Of a stretch of DNA of 64,000 nt, positions 44,511-53,713 are shown piece by piece (the first letter of the stretch is position 1; every line of letters starts with the position of its first letter). The stretch is taken from contig NZ_CP118615.1 in the NCBI RefSeq assembly GCF_028993575.1, positions 3,782,001-3,846,000 on the forward strand. Reading direction: 5' to 3'. Source of the stretch: Micromonospora cathayae (GTDB lineage Bacteria; Actinomycetota; Actinomycetes; Mycobacteriales; Micromonosporaceae). Made by a program: the position numbers and the translations under genes. The notes beneath the pieces were generated by a model. That model was given only the letters and a program-made list of their open reading frames with translations, did no database searches and was not told where the DNA came from.

Positions 44511-45536
44511 TCACTCGACGTCGGTGACCGAGACCAGCTCGGACGCGGGCCGCCGCTCGGACAGCGGCGGGGCCGCCGGCGCGGTGAGCAGCTCCTCGGC
44601 GCTGGTCGCCGGGGTACGGTCGGCCGGCTTGACGTTGCCGACCAGGCTGACCCCGCCCTCGCGCAGGGCCAGCTTCTCCGGGTCGATCCGGATCACGTGG
44701 CTGGCCAGGCCGACCTTCTCCAGCGACCAGATGAAGATGGCGCTGAGGTCCACCTCCCACCACTTCATGCCGTGCCGCGCCGACCGGGGGAACGCGTGGT
44801 GGTTGTTGTGCCACGCCTCGCCGAACGACGGGATGGCCAGCCAGGCCACGTTCCGGGAGTGGTCCAGGGTGCCGAACCGGCGACGGCCGAAGTAGTGCCC
44901 GACCGAGTTCACCGCGTACGTCATGTGGTTGACCAGGAACAGCCGGACCAGGCCACCCCACAGGGCACCGGTCAGCGCGCCGACCAGGGTGCCGGTGAGG
45001 GCGAGCCCGATCAGGCCGGGCAGCACGATGCCGGCCAGCACGACCAGCACGAACTTCTCGCTGATCCAGCGCAGCGCCCGGTCCCGGACCAGGTCCGGGC
45101 AGTAGCGCATCGGCTCCGACTTCAGGCCGACGTCGAACAGCCAGCCCAGGTGCGCGTGCCACAGGCCCCGCAGGATGCCCTTGAAGCCCGGCTCGAAGCC
45201 CAGGTGCGGGCTGTGCGGGTCGCCCTCGCGGTCGGCGACCCGGTGGTGCCGCCGGTGGTGGGCGGCCCAGATGATCGGCGGGCCCTGCCCGGCCATCGCG
45301 CCGGCGGTGGCCAGCGCCAGGTAGATCGGGCGGGGCGTGCGGAACGAGCGGTGGGTCAACAGCCGGTGGTAGCCGGTGGAGATGCCGAAGGCGCAGATGG
45401 TGTACATGACCACCAGGGCCACCAGATCCGACCAGCTGAACAGTCTGTTCCACAGCAGGACCATCGCCACGACGACGCCGATCAGCGGCGCCACGGACGC
45501 GGTCAGGATGAACCAGCGGTGCTCTCTGCCGTCCAT
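44511..45536 (-). CDS. membrane-bound fatty acyl desaturase
   Basis: A 341-residue integral membrane desaturase with the three His clusters HRLLTH (HX4H), HHRRHH (HX2HH) and HNNHH, plus NHMTYAVNSVGHYFG, arranged among four hydrophobic segments; the pattern is that of the delta-9 acyl-CoA/acyl-lipid desaturase family. The C-terminal 55 residues are hydrophilic. ATG 45536 has AGAGGTAGG upstream; the open frame continues upstream without conservation. Co-transcription with a FAAL recalls FAAL-desaturase-ACP sets such as JamABC, which desaturate an ACP-bound chain; whether substrate here is ACP- or CoA-bound is not shown. Confidence 0.88.
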   Translation of the reverse strand: MDGREHRWFILTASVAPLIGVVVAMVLLWNRLFSWSDLVALVVMYTICAFGISTGYHRLLTHRSFRTPRPIYLALATAGAMAGQGPPIIWAAHHRRHHRVADREGDPHSPHLGFEPGFKGILRGLWHAHLGWLFDVGLKSEPMRYCPDLVRDRALRWISEKFVLVVLAGIVLPGLIGLALTGTLVGALTGALWGGLVRLFLVNHMTYAVNSVGHYFGRRRFGTLDHSRNVAWLAIPSFGEAWHNNHHAFPRSARHGMKWWEVDLSAIFIWSLEKVGLASHVIRIDPEKLALREGGVSLVGNVKPADRTPATSAEELLTAPAAPPLSERRPASELVSVTDVE

Positions 45537-45902
45537 GTACCTACCTCTTGAGCTGTGTGGGTGATCAGGGCGGGTCGCGGCGTGCGCGGGGCACGCCGGG
45601 CCGGGCCGGCACGCCCGCCGGGTCGGTGGCCGGCGCGGCGTCGGAAGGTCGGACCGTGACCGGGAAAGCGACCGGGAGACGGGACGGATGATGCGACTGA
45701 CCCGTCGCCGAACACGACCGGGTGACCGCTTGGTGCACGCGCTGTCATCCGACGGCCCCCCGTCCACGGTTCGCGCAGCAAACAGGTACCGCACTTTATC
45801 CAAGCCGGATGCCGATCACCATGGGCCGAGCGGAGCCAATCCACTCTGGAGTCGGCGAAACTGCGTCCGATCGCATCCGTCCTAATGCGCGCCGCCGGAA
45901 TA

Positions 45903-45920
45903 TGTCACCGTCATGTCACC
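45903..45920 (+). promoter_or_regulatory. direct repeat TGTCACC-N4-TGTCACC
   Basis: Two exact 7-bp copies, 45903-45909 and 45914-45920, separated by GTCA, giving an 11-bp period. OmpR/PhoP-type response regulators bind direct repeats with this spacing (mycobacterial PhoP uses TCACAGC-N4-TCACAGC). The regulator is not identified. Confidence 0.45.
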
Positions 45921-45992
45921 GGTCCGGAACGGCCCGTCACGAATGCGCTCCCCAATTCGGCCGCCCATGGTGAATCGAGTCCGGCTCCAGCA

Positions 45993-46039
45993 ATCCTCGA
46001 GTGGTTCTCGAGTGGTTCTCGAGTGAGCCTTGAGTGACG
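45993..46039 (+). repeat. four tandem 11-bp repeats
   Basis: Units CTCGAGTGGTT (45996-46006), CTCGAGTGGTT (46007-46017), CTCGAGTGAGC (46018-46028) and CTTGAGTGACG (46029-46039). The shared core is CTCGAGTG, repeated once per helical turn, which suggests cooperative binding by a response regulator. It ends 120 bp before the hemerythrin start. Confidence 0.7.
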
Positions 46040-46159
46040 TTGTAGGAGGGTGCCGCGTCAAATCGGTGGTCCGGCCATTGGGGACAGGAGCGCCGGTGCC
46101 GGTGAATAGCTGATACGGTCGGCGGTGCGTTCAGCGCTGGTGGCAGCAAGGAGACGAGC

Positions 46160-46801
46160 ATGTCCAGTCAACCCACCGTCGGTCTTCCTCCCGGGCACCT
46201 CACGATGCGGCTCGCGCACCGGGCGATGCAGCGCGACCTGGACCGCATCGCGACCACCGCCGACGCCCTGTCCGCCACCCCGGATCCGGCCCGCGCGGCG
46301 GCGCTGACCGACTACGCCGACCGGATCCTCCAGATCATCGAGCACCACCACGAGGGTGAGGACGAGTTCTTCTGGCCGATGCTGCGCGAGCGGGGGGCCG
46401 GCGAGGACGTGCTGACCCTGATGACCGACGAGCACGCCGAACTGCTCGGCCACCTCACCGACGTGCACGGCCGGCTGCCCGCGCTGGCCACCGGCCCGGC
46501 CAGCGGCTGGGCCGAGTTCGGCGCGGCGGTACGGCGGCTGCGTGACTCGCTGGCCCACCACTGCGCCGACGAGGAGCGCGAGCTCACCGAGCGACTCGCC
46601 CCGGCGCTGGACGCGTCGGTGTGGAGCCGCTTCGAGCGCAACATGCTCCGGACCGCTCCCAAGTGGACGCTCGGCTTCATGCCGCCCTGGCTGGACTCGG
46701 TCGCCGAGCCGGAGGAACGGGCGGGCGTGCCGGCCAAGCCGGTGGCCAAGCTGATGGCCGGCTCGCTGCGCCGCCGTCGGCAGCGCGCCTTCGGCGACTG
46801 A
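46160..46801 (+). CDS. hemerythrin-domain protein
   Basis: A 213-residue four-helix hemerythrin HHE-domain protein. Iron-site candidates are His in RLAHRAMQRDL, the HHHEGEDEFFWP block, DEHAELLGHL and HHCADEERELTERL. Such proteins bind O2 or sense oxygen/NO/redox through a di-iron site. The last 60 residues (FMPPWLDSVAEPEERA, then a basic KLMAGSLRRRRQR tail) could touch membrane or nucleic acid. AAGGAG precedes ATG 46160. It follows the repeat-rich regulatory gap and precedes an exporter gene by 144 bp. Confidence 0.85.
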   Translation: MSSQPTVGLPPGHLTMRLAHRAMQRDLDRIATTADALSATPDPARAAALTDYADRILQIIEHHHEGEDEFFWPMLRERGAGEDVLTLMTDEHAELLGHLTDVHGRLPALATGPASGWAEFGAAVRRLRDSLAHHCADEERELTERLAPALDASVWSRFERNMLRTAPKWTLGFMPPWLDSVAEPEERAGVPAKPVAKLMAGSLRRRRQRAFGD

Positions 46802-46945
46802 CCACACCCACCACCGCGCCTCCGGCGACCGGCACCACCCACCCCACCGCGTCCGACCGCCGCTGACACCGGTGGCCGGGCCCGTCCTGTCCGCCCACCC
46901 TGGGGCGGTCCCACCGCAACCGATGAGCACTGCTGAGGAGTCGTG

Positions 46946-48415
46946 ATGGTGCAAGCCGCCGTGCCCGAGGGGGACCAGATGCTGAGCCGGGGCCGGGTCG
47001 CCCTGCTGCTCGCCATCACCTGCGGTGCCCAACTGCTCGTCATCTTCGACGAGACGGTGGTCAACCTGGCTCTGCCGTCGATCCGGACCGACCTGGAGTT
47101 CAGCACCTCCTCGCTGGCCTGGGTGGTCGACGCGTACATGCTGCTCTTCGGTGGCTTCCTGCTGCTCGGTGGCCGCGGCGCCGATCTGTTCGGCCGGCAG
47201 CGGATGTTCCTCGTCGGTCTGACCGTCTTCGTCGGCGCGTCGCTGGCCGGCGGGCTCGCCCAGTCCGACGAGGCCCTGATCATCGCCCGGGGCGTGCAGG
47301 GCTTCGGCGCGGCGCTGCTCAGCCCGGCCGCGCTGAGCATCCTGGTCAGCGCCTTCACCCACGCCGACCAGCGCGGCAAGGCCCTCGGCGTGTGGGGTGG
47401 CCTGTCCGGCATCGCCGGGACCACCGGCGTGCTGCTGGGCGGCCTGATCACCGACACCATCGGCTGGCGGTGGGTGTTCTTCATCAACGTGCCGGTGGGC
47501 GCGCTGCTGTTCGCCCTGACCGTGGCCGGCCTGCGGGGCCGCAGCGCCGACATCGAGACGGTCGGCGGCCCGCGCCGGCTGGACGGCTTCGGCGCGGCCA
47601 CCATCACCGGTGGTCTGCTGCTGCTGGTCTACACCATGCTGAACACCTCGCACCGGGACTGGAGCGACCCGCTGACCATCGGCGGCCTGGCCGGCGCGGC
47701 CCTGCTGATCGGTCTCTTCGTCTGGTGGGAGGGCCGCGCCCCGGAGCCGTTGCTGCGGCTGGGCATCCTGGCGAACCGGCAGATCGCGGTCGCCAACATC
47801 CTCACCGTGCTGGCCGCCTCGGCGCTGTACGGGACGTTCTTCTTCCTCAGCCTCTACATGCAGGTGATCAACGGCTGGTCGCCGATCCGGGCCGGGCTGT
47901 CCTGGGCGCCGCTGGGCCTGACCATGGCGGTCTTCGCCGGGGCGGCCATGCAGCTCACCCCGAAGCTGGGCACCCGGAACCTGATCATGGTCGGTCTGGC
48001 GCTGGTCGGCGTCGGTCAGCTCCTGCTGCTGCGCAGCACCGTCGGCGGGTCGTACGTCAGTGAACTGCTGCCCACCCTGCTGCTCTCCGGCGCGGGCTTC
48101 GGGCTGGCGCTGGTGCCGCTGGTGGTGGCCGCGGTCAGCGGGGTCGCCCGGGAGGAGAGCGGCATCGCCTCCGGCCTGATGAACACCTCCCAGCAGGTCG
48201 GCGGCGCGGTCGGCCTGGCCGTCCTGGTGACCGTCGCCAACGAGGCGCTCTCCGGGAAGATCAGCGAGGGGGTGGCGCAGGGCTCGGCGCTGCTGGACGG
48301 CCTGCACGCGGCCTTCCTGGTCGCCGCGATCCTCACCGCGGTCGCCGTACTGGTGACGTTCGTGCTGCCGAACAACCGCGCCAAGGTCGACATGGCGGCC
48401 ATCCACGGCGGCTGA
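46946..48415 (+). CDS. MFS drug exporter, DHA2/EmrB-QacA type
   Basis: A 489-residue 14-helix proton-coupled exporter. Motif D1 [21 protein letters not shown], motif A-like [14 protein letters not shown] and motif C region [31 protein letters not shown] are typical of the DHA2 family. ATG 46946 has GAGGAG 5 nt upstream; GTG 46943 is alternative. Substrate unknown; it lies at the edge of the lipid cluster and could export its product or give resistance. A perfect hairpin follows the gene. Confidence 0.9.
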   Translation: MVQAAVPEGDQMLSRGRVALLLAITCGAQLLVIFDETVVNLALPSIRTDLEFSTSSLAWVVDAYMLLFGGFLLLGGRGADLFGRQRMFLVGLTVFVGASLAGGLAQSDEALIIARGVQGFGAALLSPAALSILVSAFTHADQRGKALGVWGGLSGIAGTTGVLLGGLITDTIGWRWVFFINVPVGALLFALTVAGLRGRSADIETVGGPRRLDGFGAATITGGLLLLVYTMLNTSHRDWSDPLTIGGLAGAALLIGLFVWWEGRAPEPLLRLGILANRQIAVANILTVLAASALYGTFFFLSLYMQVINGWSPIRAGLSWAPLGLTMAVFAGAAMQLTPKLGTRNLIMVGLALVGVGQLLLLRSTVGGSYVSELLPTLLLSGAGFGLALVPLVVAAVSGVAREESGIASGLMNTSQQVGGAVGLAVLVTVANEALSGKISEGVAQGSALLDGLHAAFLVAAILTAVAVLVTFVLPNNRAKVDMAAIHGG

Positions 48416-48479
48416 GCCGTACCGCCGCGCCCGGTGGACCGGGCCGTCACCACCACCGCACCACCCGGCGGACCCGCCA

Positions 48480-48518
48480 GGACCCCGGCCCCCCACCGTC
48501 ACCCGGGGGCCGGGGTCC
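48480..48518 (+). terminator. terminator between exporter and acyl-CoA dehydrogenase genes
   Basis: Perfect 14-bp stem, arms GGACCCCGGCCCCC (48480-48493) and GGGGGCCGGGGTCC (48505-48518), 11-nt loop. No T-tract. Confidence 0.7.
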
Positions 48519-48563
48519 GGCGTACCGGCCGCCGCCACCGGAGCAGAACAGGAGAACGGGCAG

Positions 48564-50441
48564 ATGGGGCACTACCGCGGCAACCTGCGGGACCTGGAGT
48601 TCAACCTCTTCGAGGTGTTCGGCGTGCAGGACTTCCTCGGCGCCGGCGGGTACCCGGACCTGGACACCGACACCCTGCGGCAGATCCTCGCCGAGGTGGA
48701 CCGGCTGGCCCGGGAGGAGGTCGCGGAGGCGTTCACCGATGGTGACCGGCATCCGCCGGTGTTCGACCCGGCGACGCACACCGCCCCGCTGCCCCCGGCC
48801 TTCCACAAGGCGTACCGGGCGTTCCTGGACGCCGGCTTCTGGCGGCTCGGCGACCTGGTTCCGGAGCTGGGCGGCACGCCGTCCCCCCGGATGCTGTGGC
48901 GGGCCATCGGCGAGCTGGTGATGGGCGCCAACCCGGCGGTGTGGATCTACGCCTCCGGCCCGCCGCTGGCCAACGTGCTCTGGCACGAGGGCACCGCCGC
49001 GCAGAAGGAGTGGGCGCGGATCTTCGTCGAGCGCGAGTGGGGTTCCACCATGGCGCTGACCGAGGCGGACGCCGGTTCCGACGTCGGCGCCGGCCGGACC
49101 GTGGCGGTGCCGCAGCCGGACGGCTCCTGGCACCTCGACGGGGTCAAACGGTTCATCACCTCCGCCGAACACGACCTGACCGAGAACATCGTGCACTACG
49201 TGCTGGCCCGGCCGGTCGGAGTCGAGGGCGTGGGCGGGCCCGGCACCAAGGGTCTGTCGCTGTTCGTGGTGCCGAAGTTCCACTTCGATCCGACCAGCGG
49301 CGAGCTGGGCGACCGCAACGGCGTGTACGCGACCAACGTCGAGCAGAAGATGGGGCTGAAGGTCTCCAACACCTGCGAGCTGACCTTCGGCCAGCACGGC
49401 ACCCCGGCGGTCGGCTGGCTGGTGGGGGACCGGCACGACGGCATCCGCCAGATGTTCCGGATCATCGAGTACGCCCGGATGATGGTCGGCACCAAGGCCA
49501 TCGCCACCCTGTCCACCGGCTACCTGAACGCGTTGGCGTACGCCCGGGAGCGGGTGCAGGGCGCCGACCTGACCCGGATGGCGGACAAGACCGCCCCCCG
49601 GGTCCGGATCGTCGCGCACCCCGACGTGCGCCGGTCGCTGATGCTCCAGAAGGCGTACGCCGAGGGGCTGCGTGCCCTGCTCGTCTACACCGGACGCTGG
49701 CAGGACCGCGCCGTGCTCGGCCCGGACGCCGAACTGGCCGCCCGGGTCACCGACCTGCTGCTGCCACTGGTCAAGGGGGTCGGCTCGGAGCGGGCGTACG
49801 AGATCCTCGGCCACGAGTCGTTGCAGACCTTCGGCGGCTCCGGCTACCTGGCCGACTACCCGCTGGAGCAGTACGTCCGGGACGCGAAGATCGACACGCT
49901 GTACGAGGGTACGACCGCGATCCAGAGCCTCGACCTGGTCTTCCGGAAGATCGCCAAGGACCAGGGCGTGGCGTTGATGGCGGTGGCCGGCGAGATCGGC
50001 GAGTTCGTCGGCGCGGAGGGCGACGACGATCCCCTCGCCGCCGAGCGGGTGGCGCTCGGGCGGGCGGTGACCGACGTGCAGGGCGCGCTCGGCGCGATGC
50101 TGGAGTGGCTGGGCGCGGCCCAGGGCGGCGAACCCCGCCAGCTCTACCTGGTCGGGCTGCACAGCCGCCGGCTGCTGCTGGCCCTCGGTGACCTGTTCGT
50201 CGGCTGGCTACTGCTGACCCAGGCCGAGATCGCGGGCCGGGCCCTCGACCCCGCCGACGGGGCCGACCGGGCGGCCGGTGACCGGCCCGACCTCACCAGC
50301 GCCGACCGGGCCTTCTACACCGGCAAGGTGGCGGTGGCCCGGTTCTTCGCCCGCGAGGTGCTGCCCCGGCTCACCGCCGACCGCAGGATCATCCAGTCGG
50401 CCTCGCTCGACCTGATGGACGTCCCCGAGGAGGCGTTCTGA
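48564..50441 (+). CDS. acyl-CoA dehydrogenase, large form with C-terminal extension
   Basis: A 625-residue FAD-dependent acyl-CoA dehydrogenase (first step of beta-oxidation: acyl-CoA to trans-2-enoyl-CoA). The N-terminal helical region, FAD/substrate motifs [14 protein letters not shown] and FITSAEHDL, and the catalytic Glu in [15 protein letters not shown] are present; the family tail after residue about 480 matches the long FadE5-like type with a C-terminal helical domain. GGAG lies upstream of ATG 48564. It precedes the PPTase gene by 23 bp, so the two may be co-transcribed. Confidence 0.9.
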   Translation: MGHYRGNLRDLEFNLFEVFGVQDFLGAGGYPDLDTDTLRQILAEVDRLAREEVAEAFTDGDRHPPVFDPATHTAPLPPAFHKAYRAFLDAGFWRLGDLVPELGGTPSPRMLWRAIGELVMGANPAVWIYASGPPLANVLWHEGTAAQKEWARIFVEREWGSTMALTEADAGSDVGAGRTVAVPQPDGSWHLDGVKRFITSAEHDLTENIVHYVLARPVGVEGVGGPGTKGLSLFVVPKFHFDPTSGELGDRNGVYATNVEQKMGLKVSNTCELTFGQHGTPAVGWLVGDRHDGIRQMFRIIEYARMMVGTKAIATLSTGYLNALAYARERVQGADLTRMADKTAPRVRIVAHPDVRRSLMLQKAYAEGLRALLVYTGRWQDRAVLGPDAELAARVTDLLLPLVKGVGSERAYEILGHESLQTFGGSGYLADYPLEQYVRDAKIDTLYEGTTAIQSLDLVFRKIAKDQGVALMAVAGEIGEFVGAEGDDDPLAAERVALGRAVTDVQGALGAMLEWLGAAQGGEPRQLYLVGLHSRRLLLALGDLFVGWLLLTQAEIAGRALDPADGADRAAGDRPDLTSADRAFYTGKVAVARFFAREVLPRLTADRRIIQSASLDLMDVPEEAF

Positions 50442-50464
50442 TCCACCGGCGGGTCCACCGTCCG

Positions 50465-51193
50465 GTGCCGGTCGGTACCGTCTGGTGGGCCGACCTGGGG
50501 ATGCTGCGTCCCTGGCACCTCCGGCTGCTGGACGACACGGAGCGGCGGCGGCTCGCCACCATCGTCCATCCCCGGTCCCGGCGGCAGTCCACCCTGGGCG
50601 CGGTGCTGCTGCGCCTGGCGGTGGCCCGGCACACCGGGGCGTCGGCCGACCGGCTCCGGGTGGTCCGGGCCTGTCCGAGCTGCCCCGGGCAGCACGGCCG
50701 GCCCCGGCTGCCGGACCATCCGGTCGGCGTCTCCGTCTCGCACTCCGGCCGGCGGGTGGCGGTGGCGGTCGGCGACCATGCCGGGGCCGACGGGTGGACC
50801 GGCCTCGGCGTGGACGTGGAACGCCTCGACCCCGGCCGACCACCCGCCGACCTGGCTCGGTGGTGCCGGCAGGAGGCGGTGGTCAAGGCCACCGGCGACG
50901 GCCTGCGGGTACGCGTCCGCGACGTGACGGTCACCCGGTCCCGGCTGCTCGGCTACCCGGGCCGCCCCGAGCTGCGCGGACACCTGTGGGACCTGCGGCC
51001 CGGACCCGGCTACCGGGCGGCGGCGGCGCTGGTCGGCCCGCCGCCGCTGCCGCCCCGCCCCCGGATCGTCGAACGGTCGGCGGCGGCCCTGCTCACCGGC
51101 CGCCGCCGTCGCCCGGCTCGCGGGGTCCGCCGAGCCCGCCGGGTCCGCCTGGCCCGGCGAGCCCGGTGCGACCGCGGGTTTCCCGCCGCCTGA
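50465..51193 (+). CDS. 4'-phosphopantetheinyl transferase (Sfp type)
   Basis: Transfers phosphopantetheine from CoA to carrier-protein serines; 242 residues. The Mg/CoA-site motifs GVDVERL (about 115-121) and WCRQEAVVKATGDGL (the WxxKEA-type block) plus SVSHSG are present. Cys-containing RACPSCPGQHGRPRL is the usual P-loop-like CoA region. The last 45 residues are extremely Arg-rich and look non-conserved. GTG 50465 lacks a clear Shine-Dalgarno. It is the only PPTase in the window and could activate the ACP at 39 kb. Confidence 0.87.
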   Translation: MPVGTVWWADLGMLRPWHLRLLDDTERRRLATIVHPRSRRQSTLGAVLLRLAVARHTGASADRLRVVRACPSCPGQHGRPRLPDHPVGVSVSHSGRRVAVAVGDHAGADGWTGLGVDVERLDPGRPPADLARWCRQEAVVKATGDGLRVRVRDVTVTRSRLLGYPGRPELRGHLWDLRPGPGYRAAAALVGPPPLPPRPRIVERSAAALLTGRRRRPARGVRRARRVRLARRARCDRGFPAA

Positions 51194-51232
51194 TTTCGTC
51201 GCGCGACTGTCGTCCCTGTCACCAGGACGACA

Positions 51233-51276
51233 ATGCACAAGTCTTGTGCATAACTTCTGTGCACACTTATTGTGCA
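51233..51276 (+). promoter_or_regulatory. three-part TTGTGCA operator overlapping the ArsR-type gene start
   Basis: ATGCACAAG (51233-51241), centre T, CTTGTGCAT (51243-51251) form a perfect palindrome; TGTGCACA (51258-51265) is a second palindrome and TTGTGCA (51270-51276) a further half-site, ending 4 bp before ATG 51280. The local sequence is much less GC-rich than its flanks. Autoregulation of the ArsR-type repressor is the simplest reading. Confidence 0.75.
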
Positions 51277-51279
51277 ACC

Positions 51280-51870
51280 ATGGCAGGAGAAGAGAACAGG
51301 GCGTCGCGGTCGGTGCGGCTCGACCACCGGCAGGTCCGGGTGCTGGCCCACCCGCTGCGGATCCGGCTACTGGGCGCGCTGCGCACCGACGGCCCGGCCA
51401 CCGCCACCACACTCGCCACGAAACTCGACACCAACACCGGGGCCACCAGCTACCACCTGCGGCAACTCGCCGAGGTAGGGCTGGTGGTCGAGGACCCCGA
51501 CCAGGGCACCGCCCGGCAGCGGTACTGGCGCGCCGCCCACGACATCAGCAGCTGGGAGGCGTCCGACTACGACGACGACCCGGACGCCCGCGCCTCCGTC
51601 GAGTGGATCCAGAACGAGCAGGTACGGCTGTACACCGGGCACGCCGAACGGTGGCTCACCGAGCGGGCCACGTACTCCCCGCAGTGGCGGGACGCGGCCG
51701 GGATGAGCGACTCGTTCCTGACCATCGGGCCGGACCGGCTCCGGGCGCTCAACGACGAGATCGGGCAGCTCGTCGCCCGCTACCGCGCCGAGTCGCCGGA
51801 CGGAGAGGCCGACGCCCGGCAGGTGCACCTGTTCTACGCCGCGCTGCCCGCCCGGGAGGACAACCGATGA
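51280..51870 (+). CDS. ArsR-type winged-helix transcriptional regulator
   Basis: A 196-residue regulator. The N-terminal winged helix (VRVLAHPLRIRLLGALRTDGPATATTLATKLDTNTGATSYHLRQL, read in parts) is of the ArsR/HTH_20 class; no CxxC metal site is seen. The C-terminal half (about 90-196) is helical and acidic and may bind a ligand or mediate dimerisation. ATG 51280 has no Shine-Dalgarno directly upstream because the operator occupies that place; a leaderless message is possible. Its stop overlaps the MFS start by 4 nt, so it very likely regulates the transporter and itself. Confidence 0.88.
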   Translation: MAGEENRASRSVRLDHRQVRVLAHPLRIRLLGALRTDGPATATTLATKLDTNTGATSYHLRQLAEVGLVVEDPDQGTARQRYWRAAHDISSWEASDYDDDPDARASVEWIQNEQVRLYTGHAERWLTERATYSPQWRDAAGMSDSFLTIGPDRLRALNDEIGQLVARYRAESPDGEADARQVHLFYAALPAREDNR

Positions 51871-53201
51871 GCGCGCTCACCGTCCGTCAGGTACGCCGCC
51901 GCTACCTGCTCCTGCACGGACTGCGCTGGCTGCCGACCGGCCTGGTCATCCCGGTGATGATCCTGCTGATGCAGGAACGCGGCCTCACCCTCACCCAGAT
52001 CGGGCTCGTCCTCGCCGCCCAGGGCGTGGTGGTGCTGCTGCTGGAACTGCCCACCGGTGGGCTCGCCGACGCCCTCGGCCGCCGGCCGGTGCTGCTGGTG
52101 GCCGCCACCGTCAACCTCGCCTCGCTGGCGCTGTTCGCCGTCGCCGACACCTTCGCCCTCCTCGTGACGGTGTGGCTGCTCCAGGGGGTGTACCGGGCCC
52201 TGGAGAGCGGCCCGCTGGAGTCCTGGTACGTCGACGCCAGCCTGGCCGCCGACCCCGACGCCGGGTACGAGAAGGGGCTCGGCCTGGGCGGCACCGTCCT
52301 CGGCGTCACGATCAGCGCCGGTGCCCTCCTCGGTGGCGGGTTGGTCGCGCTCGGCCCGGTCGGGCCGCTGAGCGCGCTGACCACGCCGGTGGTGGTCGCG
52401 GTCGGGCTGCAACTGGTCGGCCTGGTGGCCCTCGCCGCGCTGCTGGTCGAACCCGGGACCCGGGACCGGGCCGCGCTGCGGGCCTCGGTCGCCGCCGCGC
52501 CCGGCCTGGTCGGGCAGGCGTTCGGGCTGCTGCGGCGGTCCCGGGTGCTGGCCGCCCTGATCGCGGTGGAACTCTTCTGGGGCTTCGGCATGGGCACCTT
52601 CGAGGGACTGTTCCCGGTCCGGCTGGCCGAGGTGACCGGCGACGCGGACCGGGCCGCGGTGCTGCTCGGACCGGCCAACTCGGTGGCCTGGCTGGCCTCG
52701 GCGGCCGGCGCCGCCCTCACCCCGCTGCTGATCCGCTGGTGGGGGGCCGCGCCCAGCGCCGCGCTGCTGCGGATCGGCCAGGGGCTGACCGTGGTCGGCA
52801 TGGGACTGTTCGCCGGGCCGGTCGGCCTGCTGGTCGCCTACCTGGCCTGCTACGCCGTGCACGGCGCGTCGAACCCGCTGCACACCGGGCTGCTGCACCG
52901 GCAGGTCGACGGCCCGTACCGGACCAGCGTGCTGTCGCTGAACTCGATGGTGGCCCTGCCGGCCGGCGCGGTCGGCGGCGTGGTGCTGACCGCGCTGGCC
53001 GACGCCACCAGCATCAGCACCGCCATGCTGGTCGGCGCGGTGGTGCTGGCCGCCGCCGCGCCCCTGTACCTCCCCGCCTGGCGGGCCAGCCGCCGCGCCG
53101 CCGCTCCGGACCCCGCTGCCGCTCCGGACCCCGCCGCCGCTCCTGCGGCTGGCCCGTCGGTTCCCGCCCCGGCGCAGGGGAGTGGCTCCCGCCCCACCTG
53201 A
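51867..53201 (+). CDS. MFS transporter controlled by the ArsR-type regulator
   Basis: A 444-residue transporter with 12 hydrophobic segments. Motif A-like ELPTGGLADALGRRPVLLVAA and LQGVYRALESGPLESWYVDA resemble the small actinobacterial MFS group found with ArsR/PadR regulators. The last 40 residues are Pro/Ala repeats (APDPAA). ATG 51867 overlaps the regulator stop (ATGA), with GGAGG upstream. Cargo unknown; an efflux role is likely given repressor coupling. Confidence 0.87.
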   Translation: MSALTVRQVRRRYLLLHGLRWLPTGLVIPVMILLMQERGLTLTQIGLVLAAQGVVVLLLELPTGGLADALGRRPVLLVAATVNLASLALFAVADTFALLVTVWLLQGVYRALESGPLESWYVDASLAADPDAGYEKGLGLGGTVLGVTISAGALLGGGLVALGPVGPLSALTTPVVVAVGLQLVGLVALAALLVEPGTRDRAALRASVAAAPGLVGQAFGLLRRSRVLAALIAVELFWGFGMGTFEGLFPVRLAEVTGDADRAAVLLGPANSVAWLASAAGAALTPLLIRWWGAAPSAALLRIGQGLTVVGMGLFAGPVGLLVAYLACYAVHGASNPLHTGLLHRQVDGPYRTSVLSLNSMVALPAGAVGGVVLTALADATSISTAMLVGAVVLAAAAPLYLPAWRASRRAAAPDPAAAPDPAAAPAAGPSVPAPAQGSGSRPT

Positions 53202-53429
53202 ACCGCACGGCGGTCGACGCACAGGTGGCGGGGAACCACCGACGGGCCGGGCGTACGGGTGGTGACCGGCGGCCGTCCGGACGATCCCCCGCACCCGTGC
53301 CGGCCGGGCTGTGCCGACCACGTCGCCGGCCCGGCCGGAAGCCCGGTGCGCTCCACGGTGGAGATTGACGATCGGACCGATTGGGTACAGGGCGGTCGAC
53401 CCACCCCGAACACCTACCGGAGGACCGAC

Positions 53430-53651
53430 ATGCTCGCCATCGGCGCGGCCATCGTTTTCGGTTTTGCCCTGCTCCTCGACCTGCTCAACACAGATTTCGG
53501 CGCCCCCGACCTGTTCAACTGGAACACCCTGGTCCTGATCGGCCTGTTGCTGCTCTCGCTCTACCTGGCCGGCGTCGGCCGTGGTCCGCGCGGTGGCGGC
53601 GGTGGCGGCGGCGGGCGCTGGTACCGGGGGCGTCGCCCCGGACGCGGCTGA
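53430..53651 (+). CDS. small membrane protein with Gly-rich tail
   Basis: A 73-residue protein with two short hydrophobic stretches (about 2-17 and 33-48) and a Gly/Arg-rich C-terminus containing an eight-Gly run. GGAGG lies 6-8 nt upstream of ATG 53430. I do not recognise a named family; small hydrophobic proteins of this kind are common in actinobacteria. Confidence 0.6.
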   Translation: MLAIGAAIVFGFALLLDLLNTDFGAPDLFNWNTLVLIGLLLLSLYLAGVGRGPRGGGGGGGGRWYRGRRPGRG

Positions 53652-53713
53652 CCGCTTTCGATCATCACCGGCCCGTCCCGCGCCGCGATTCCGGCGACGT
53701 GGGACCGGGCCGG

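Larger units (their letters stand above)
45537..46159. other. 623-bp non-coding regulatory gap
   Basis: The longest gene-free stretch of the window, less GC-rich than its flanks (notably 45770-45960). It should contain the promoter of the minus-strand desaturase operon and that of the hemerythrin gene. Two sets of 11-bp-spaced direct repeats are the only clear structure (45903-45920 and 45993-46039). No open frame in it has convincing coding bias or a ribosome-binding site. Confidence 0.6.

Noticed and set aside
45690..45970. Short open frames in the 623-bp gap
   Set aside because: No codon bias, no Shine-Dalgarno and no recognisable product; the region is better read as regulatory.
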